Assembly: GCA_905182985.1 (NCBI GenBank) | Contig: CAJJDN010000070.1 | Coordinates: 446,910 to 510,909 of the forward strand | DNA: 64,000 nucleotides | Source: Paramecium sonneborni | Taxonomy: Eukaryota; Ciliophora; Oligohymenophorea; Peniculida; Parameciidae | Direction: 5' to 3' | Part shown: in pieces, positions 57,301-64,000 of the stretch | How positions within the stretch are numbered: position 1 is the stretch's first letter | Layout: each line of letters begins with the position of its first letter | Notes under the pieces: generated by a model | The model's input: only the letters and a program-made list of their open reading frames with translations | What the model was told of the DNA's origin: nothing | Databases searched by the model: none | Program-made: the position numbers and the translations under genes

Positions 57301-58300
57301 TAATTCAAAAAGATGAAGATTACAAAACATATTTTTAAAATAAACCCATCCTAACTCTTTCATAGTAAGTGGTGTTGACCCAGATGAAAAATACAGGAGA
57401 ACAGTTTCATGAAATAATGAAATAGAATTGAAGAAGGCCCATATAAATTAATTGACTTCAAAGAATAGTTAACCTATAAGGATCCAAGGGCCGATTAATT
57501 ATTGATTGAAATACATTTTTAGAAAATTCCAAATTCCATTAAAGTGTATCTTTAAATAATTTCTGAATTCCTAAATCATGATATAAGGATTTCTACCGGT
57601 GTGGATTTTATTATTTAAATTATCATAAAAATGGCAGGGTTAATGGAGAAAACTAAATTCTCACTGCGTGGAGATGGTTGCATAACTACATAATAAATAA
57701 GTCAATAATAATAAATCACAAACACAACTAAAAGATTCAATTTCTATGTTGAACGAATCCTCACAAAAGCTGCTGTTGCTATAAATGAATAAGAATCTTA
57801 AGAAATAATGATAGCCATTCAATAGTTTACTTTTTAAGAGGAAAATATCTATAAACTCAACAAAAAAGCTGGGATGTCATGAAATCATACAATTTAATAT
57901 TAGATGGAATTCGAAAATTATTAAAAAGCTGCTTGATCTACATTAGAGCAGATTAGTTAAAATGTTTGTATATCTTATAGATTCTAGCATCTCTATCGAA
58001 AGTGATATTTAGTTTCCACATAATTAGTGATGAGAGATTTTTAGAATATTATTTATAAAGGATTTTATGAATATTTCTGATGAATTAAAGTAATTAATGG
58101 AAACAGAGAAGAATGATCTAATTCAAATTTAAAAGGAACTTTATCTTTTCCTAACTCAGACATCTTGCGAAATGGCTCCCAATAATAAAAACGAAAGGGA
58201 AGAAATTATAAAGGATGTTTAAGTGGGATAATTTCATCAATAATGTAAATGAACCCTAGCGCAGAATTGTTTGAATCATTTTTTAAGGGAGCCTGTCAAC
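54301..58300 (+). pseudogene. Long degenerate coding-like region, family unknown
   Basis: Several plus-strand segments of 50-150 codons look coding but lie in shifting frames with TGA stops between. Examples: QLEYNVKQIASQNQDKIVLE (about 54.77 kb), DALWNIDEALDLFTDLFKSG (about 55.17-55.24 kb), SDGTETALGVTEQTRVKEVL (about 56.16-56.22 kb), ASSILDNVHDEKLELGFKKY (about 56.49-56.55 kb) and VSGVDPDEKYRR (about 57.37 kb). Together they suggest one or two large, decayed genes, perhaps continuing the B-box fragment. No domain is recognised, and no intron set restores a single frame. Confidence 0.4.
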
Positions 58301-59229
58301 TTTAGAAAATTTATTCATTTTAAAATAGAAGATAATATGAAGTTTATTTTTAAATAGATATATTGTAATGGGAGATAATTAGTTATTTTTAAAAAGAAAG
58401 ATAAAAAAATTTAGAAGAAGTACTTTTAGAAATTCAGAATCACATCAAAATCTTGTTTAAAATACAAATAAATGGGTAAATCATTTTTGTGGATTTAATT
58501 GATTTGAAAAATCTTAATTAATAATCCTCTTTTAACAAAACCAAAATTAAATTATCTGGCTCGTCATTACAATATTGAAACCCATCCTAATTAAATTTGG
58601 AAAGAATATCAGAGCAAAGGATTACTTATTTTAATGAATCATAACAATGACTAAGCTCTCATTTAACTTAGCTAATTTAAAAATAAATAATAATTACTTT
58701 AAATTGATAGAATAATACTAAAAGACTGTTTCAAAGGATGGGAACACTTCATATTGCTTAAAGATTTCTTACAGAATGAAAAAAATCAAAATTTACATTT
58801 CACATTAAAAGCATATCTACAAAATAAATTTAATATAAGCTGTTTTGGACATTAATAAAATGAATATATTATAGCAATTGGCAAAATCTAAACATTTTTG
58901 ACTTAATTATCTCAAATAAATTATTAACTTTAATAGAAGAAAATTATTAGAAATTAAGAATAGTAGGTGAATATGAAAGGAATTTTAGGGAAAACAATAC
59001 TAAGATTAATGAGAGGCTATCATAAATCGCATACGATTCATAAATAAATCAGATTATTCTCAACTTAAAGGTATATATCCTAAGATTAACTCAAGGAAAT
59101 AAAATTATCAGATATAATAACTTAAATAGGATAAAATTATAGAATTCAATCGCTGAGATATTTGATGAAAGCATTAGAATCAATTTTATAATCATAAATT
59201 CAAGGATTTAAAGATGATTGTTACGAAAA
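58301..59229 (+). pseudogene. Coding-like relic upstream of reverse transcriptase
   Basis: Short open pieces in changing frames, such as FKGWEHFILLKDFLQNEKNQ (about 58.73-58.79 kb) and MKGILGKTILRLMRGYHKSH (about 58.97-59.03 kb). Their position in front of a reverse transcriptase suggests the 5' part of the same retroelement (ORF1 or linker region). This is inference from order; no endonuclease motif is seen. Confidence 0.3.
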
Positions 59230-61020
59230 ATGATATTGTAAAAGTGGCTACCTCTGAATTATAATTCATTTAATAAAATTAGAAAGATAAACTATCAAAG
59301 TAGAAAGGATTAATAGAATACCTGCAATTCAATTTATTTTTAGAAGAATAAATCCTTTCGATAGAAGAATTAGATTTATAGTTAATTGAAAATTCATTAG
59401 GAGATAAAAAAGAGGAATATAATAATATAAATGAAATGATTAAAATAGCAAACAAATAATTACCTTCAATAAAAATTGTTAAATTTAAAATACCAAGTTA
59501 TTAAAAATGGGATGAAGGATATAAATTAAACTTATGCAAATTGATTAATAAAAATAGAAAAGAATTTCATTAAATAATAAAACATATAAGTGGTATTGGA
59601 AAATAGAAAGCTGGAATGATAGTAAATATTCTAAATGTTGAGCAAAACTAATTTATAACAGATTATAAATAAATGAATTCAGAATGCATTAATCAATTAT
59701 GTTCAATTTCTTAAATATTAAATAAGAATTTGTAAAGAAATTGGTAATTTCAAAATTAAATTAATTTAAATGATATAGGATAAGAAGGATTGAAAGGATT
59801 GAAATACCAGATTTATCAGTAACTACTTAAGAAGAAAAAAATTTTAGGTGTGAAGAAAATTAATAATGGAGATATAAATAGCCATTACGTGGAGATAAAT
59901 ATGAATATTATAATAAAGCAATATCTTATGATTGAACTCATCTATAAAAATAAGAGAATTATGGGAATAAAATAATAGACAAGATTTCTCGTTTATGAAT
60001 TTATATAAACTGTCAAAATATAGATTTACAATGTAAATGAGATTGATACCAATAAACAAAATAAGTCCAAATATTCCAAATAAAGAATAAATCAGGCCAA
60101 TAGTAGTAATGTCTCATGTAATAAAAATGATTGAGCTCTTCTATGAAGAAAGGCTCAAAGAATATGTCAGCTACTATATAAATCCTGAATAAATTGGATT
60201 TTTTTAAGGTATGGGTACCTAAATTCATATTTAAGAAGTAACAAGATTTCTATAAAGAAAATAAGTTAAAGGTAAAACAGCTATATTTATAGATTTGTCA
60301 AATGCCTATAATGTAGTAGATAGATAAATTCTTTATAATATCATGAAGAAAAGATAAATTTTGGTGAAAAGGCTTTAAATTTTTAATCTTATAAATATTT
60401 GGGGGTTTGGTTAAATTTTAGAGGAAGTCTTAAACCACATTATAATATTGTGAAAATATTGTAAAAAAAAATAGTTGGTAAGTAAAATTTTTGTCAAAGT
60501 TACTACCAAGATATAAATTTATTTAATTTTCCTATCACTAATGATATTGAAAATAAAAAATAGATATATATAAGAAGATTAAAATAGGATTTAAAAAAAT
60601 TAAAATGGTAAGTCTTAGCCAACAGATGTCATTATAGAAGTTTATGTGATGATATCCCATAATGGAATTCAAATATTATTAGAAAAATTCCAAATCAAGG
60701 TTTCTTTGATTTATTTAAATATGATTCAATGCTTTGTAAAGATTGCAATGTACCACTAGATTTAAAACATATAGATACTCATTATTAAACAAATTTTGAA
60801 TATTATAGAAGAAAAATATATTTATATGTGATAGATACAACTAGAAAATTTAATAAAGGAGATTAAGAATACTTTAATGACATTACAAAATCAAATTCTA
60901 AGTCATTAAACAACCTTACACAATAGATTTGTATGAAAAGAATTTAAAAAAAAAATAACAATAGAGTGAGATGTAGAAATGATTTTGAATTATCCCAAAT
61001 CATTATTATTATTATTATTC
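59230..61020 (+). mobile_element. Non-LTR (LINE-like) retrotransposon remnant, reverse transcriptase
   Basis: The reverse transcriptase is recognisable from RPIVVMSHVIKMIELFYEER, GFFQGMGTQIH and motif A, FIDLSNAYNVVDRQIL (60286-60340), in an order typical of LINE polymerases. The text then jumps directly to KALNFQSYKYLGVWLNFRGS (about 60.37-60.43 kb), which in LINEs lies after the YxDD catalytic box. So the core with YxDD is missing, apparently by an internal deletion. The 3' part retains a Cys/His motif (CKDCN...HIDTHY, about 60.74-60.79 kb) as in LINE C-terminal zinc fingers, and a short (ATT)n run near 61.0 kb. There are frameshifts upstream of 60.1 kb. The copy cannot be active. Confidence 0.75.
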
Positions 61021-61412
61021 ATCAGGAGATTTATTCATTGAAGAATCTTTTTCCTAAAAGGATTTTGATAAGATTATTGAAGGTTTATCTTTTAACGAGT
61101 TATTAAAAAATGTGAGTGACAAACTATTTAATTTATCTTTATCAGAAATGAGGTTTTTGAAGGAAAAATTTTCAAATTTTTTGTCAGAATTGAGCATATA
61201 TTAATAGGTAAAATAGATTAATATCGCGTTTTATTTATAATTAACCAACCAAATAGAAGTATTTATGAAAAAAAAAATCTGGGCATGATTTTCAAAATCC
61301 TTCTTCTCTTTTATTTTTATAATTAAATATTCATTGTTTGTTTTAAATTATACTACTATTACATCTATTCTTCTGCTATACTTATTTAAAATGTATTAGT
61401 ATAATTTTACAA

Positions 61413-64000
61413 ATGAATTAATAAAAAATAAACGAAGTAAAGAAGGAATTATAGAAATTACTTGAAGCAAGCATAAGTTTTTTCATGATATTGATCAAAT
61501 TCAAAGATACACAAAAAATACGAAGGAAAAATGTTTAAAAATAATTTAAAATAGATAAGAAGAATTTATAAAAAAATTTGAAAAATAAATAACAACACCT
61601 AATAATATATCCTAAAAGGAGAATCAGAATTTACAATATACTTTTAAAGAATATTATCAAATTTATCTTAAGGAATAAATAATACAGAGATCACTTAAAC
61701 ATAAACAAATATTACTGATTTTTTTCATTATTTATAGTTGCATATTTAAGAAAAAATAGTAGAAACAAGATATTTTTTAAATCCATCAATTTAATTAGAG
61801 TTTCTAATTCAATAAATTAGGAAAATTTACTTCTCAGATAATTAGGATCTATAATATAATGGAACATAAAACCAAGAATTAGGTTTTTTTGATTCTTTAA
61901 AACAAATTTTTAAAGATTTTAACAATAACGACGAATGGAAAATTAAATAGGTTCTGGTGTTTACAATAATTTAGATTTCATCAAATTGTTTTACAGACAC
62001 TATTAAATTTTGTTAGAAATCTTTAATCTAATTGTGGGTTTCTGAGAAAGATTAGAGAGTAGGAACTTATTAAAAAATGAGAACTTAATTAATTTTGAAA
62101 TGCAGAACTTGAAAAAAAATTGGTAAACTTAGCATGATAGAATATCAGGCGAGATGCAATAAATGTTGTTGAGAATTGACAAACTATAAGAATAAATTAG
62201 CCACGAGGCTAACCTCAATAAACGTGATTTACAACTAAAAGAATTGGATGAAACAACGTAATAATTCGATGAATATATAGGAAATAGTAGTGAAATGGGT
62301 TAATAGCTTCAATTGATAACTGACTTTGTTCATCATATAAGAAAAAGGTTATTAAGTGTTGAGGGGAAAATCAATGAAATGAAAGAGCAACTCAATAGTA
62401 TGGGAAACGGCATTAAATTTTTGAAAGGAAAATCTGTTGAATAACTGCTTGAAATTCAAAAATGGAAGGTATTGAAGGAAGCAGCATATAAATATGTTAA
62501 ATCCATCTATGTGCCATTAAAATCATAAGAGAGTGGGAAAAAAGAATAAAGTAATTTGATGAACTTAGACTAATTTAAGGATAAAGTTGGTGAAGTAAAT
62601 GAGTTGTTTATAGGAGGAAAAACAGTTATGCTAATACATGGAATAGCTCGATTTGGCAAAAGTACAACAGCAAAGAAAATTGAAGAATTTCTATGGAAGT
62701 TGCATGAGATTGATCAAAAAATCAACAATCAAGACTCATACCTATTTATATTTCACTACCATCTTTAAAAATCTAGTTTTTTAAGCAGTAGAGGAAACGC
62801 TTCGTTCAGATGATTATGGGTTTGATACTCTCTAATTGAAAGAATGTAAAGAAAAGTTTGAGAAGAAAGAATAAAGGTTTTTATTGATTATGGATAGCTA
62901 TGATGAAACGAAACTAGGGAATATTTAGAAAAATCTATATTTAAACAACAAAGTTAGATAAAATTGGTCAGGCTCACTTGGAATTTTTACAACAAGAGCG
63001 AAACTTTTACATGTATTAATTATAGAGAAGGGTTTGAGCCTGAAAAAAAAAGAAATTTAAAGAAATTGAGCTTCTTAAATTTGATAAGAGACAAGCATAT
63101 GAATATTTACAAAAATAAGTTATTCAAAGTATTAAATTGCTTATTGTTGAAATATACAAATGGTAACAATAAATTGAAAAAGAAAGAACTATGGATATTA
63201 ATAAGATTGAATTGTCTTGGAAACAACTATAGGAATCATTTTAGAAATTTTTTTGATAGATCCAAGTAAAAAACTTAGGAACTTTTGAATTCGAGATAAA
63301 TAGAAAGTCTTTTATGATTTTTGAGTTAGATGAATTTTTTACTTTAAAGAGAAGTTGAAGCTCTAGGAAGTCTGGGTATTAATTTATCAAAATTATGGAG
63401 TATTGAAAAGTATGAAAAGATGATGAAGTAGATAAAATTAAATAAATTAGTAGAAACTCCATAAATGATGGAAATAATAATTTAAGTGTTGCCTATGATA
63501 TGCTCGAAGAGTTATTGAAAAGCAAGTATCTGATTTAAATGTATAATTGCCAATAGAAAAAGCATCAAAAAACTTTAATTTAAGAAATTGAAAAAGAATT
63601 CCAACAAAATGATTTATTAATGTCATTAAAACAAGAACAATAAGTTATTATAGAAAAATAAGAAAATTGTAAGAATGAGTCACGATATTCTCGCAAAACA
63701 AGCGGAATTGTAACAAGAAATTATTTAAGAAAAATATGAAGATTTATAATAAGAGTTATATTTAAAGGGAATCTATTGACAGCCAAGTATTGAAAATATC
63801 TTGATCAATCAACTTAATGATAAAGTTCGATTTGATCAATAACACCTTAGTGTTTTGTTTTACTTGAAATTAGCTAAAACAAATAAAATATAAAAATCAA
63901 CTTTAATTTTGATAACTATCAAGATAATTATTTGAGTTTAAGTATTTAGTCAAGATTTTTATTTCAATTTTGGAATTTAGAATACTTTAGCATCTGGTAG
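61413..64000 (+). pseudogene. NACHT-type ATPase gene, frameshifted, runs off window
   Basis: A likely start is ATG 61413 (MNQQKINEVKKELQKLLEAS). A helical N-terminal half includes ELDETTQQFDEYIGNSSEMG. At 62640-62666 lies a Walker A, HGIARFGKSTTAKK. The Walker B-like RFLLIMDSYDE with GSLGIFTTRAK is near 62.88-63.0 kb, then QAYEYLQKQVIQSIK and ETPQMMEIIIQVLPM (about 63.45-63.50 kb), a pattern of ciliate NACHT proteins. At least three frame changes break it: around 62.73 kb between the Walker A exon and the following strand, near 63.01-63.06 kb and near 63.26 kb. None has a plausible intron. It continues past the right edge, so repeats expected downstream (WD40 or pentapeptide) cannot be judged. 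Confidence 0.65.

Overview
The window looks like ciliate nuclear DNA, most probably from a Paramecium-type oligohymenophorean. The evidence is direct. Long reading frames run through TAA and TAG, which fit as glutamine, and every gene end I could place is TGA. The DNA is strongly AT-rich. Genes are packed on both strands, some only 12 to 50 bp apart. Reading frames are joined by very small introns of about 20 to 32 nt (GT, usually GTA, to AG). A standard-code ORF search therefore cuts nearly every real gene into pieces. The species cannot be named from this sequence.

Layout. From 1 to 12.5 kb there is the end of an adaptin-like gene, an assembly gap flanked by an exact 182 bp duplication, a large Sec7/BIG-type Arf exchange factor, an LRR protein, a secreted coiled-coil protein (possibly trichocyst-matrix-like) and a protein with a conserved lysine-rich C-terminal domain. 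From 13.9 to 26.5 kb there is an EF-hand/WD40 protein, a CK1-type kinase, a transportin-3/importin-13-like karyopherin, protein phosphatase methylesterase (PPME1) and two tandem MFSD1-like MFS transporters. From 26.5 to 42.7 kb there is a C2-like/coiled-coil protein with a huge polyglutamine tract, a PH plus permuted-papain (YiiX/C92-like) protein, a WD40 protein, an RTEL1 helicase with a huge polyasparagine tract, a Nudix hydrolase and a cyclic-nucleotide-binding K+ channel. From 43 to 52.9 kb there are coiled-coil and FHA proteins, an unknown protein and a membrane hybrid histidine kinase.

From 52.9 kb to the end the character changes. Intact genes stop, and the sequence holds relics: a B-box-like gene fragment, long degenerate coding-like DNA, a non-LTR retrotransposon reverse transcriptase that has lost its YxDD region, and a NACHT-ATPase pseudogene with several frameshifts. 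This pattern would suit a subtelomeric or imprecisely eliminated region of a macronuclear chromosome, or germline-limited DNA. No telomeric repeats are seen.

The most striking feature is a pair of giant (ATT)n arrays, at 27.9 to 28.6 kb and 35.3 to 35.9 kb. Both lie inside genes on the minus strand. Read in one frame, 241 consecutive TAA codons give polyglutamine, which is possible only in this genetic code. Read in another frame, 208 consecutive AAT codons give polyasparagine. The genes do not form an operon or pathway; the list is a mix of trafficking, signalling, genome maintenance and cytoskeletal or ciliary proteins.
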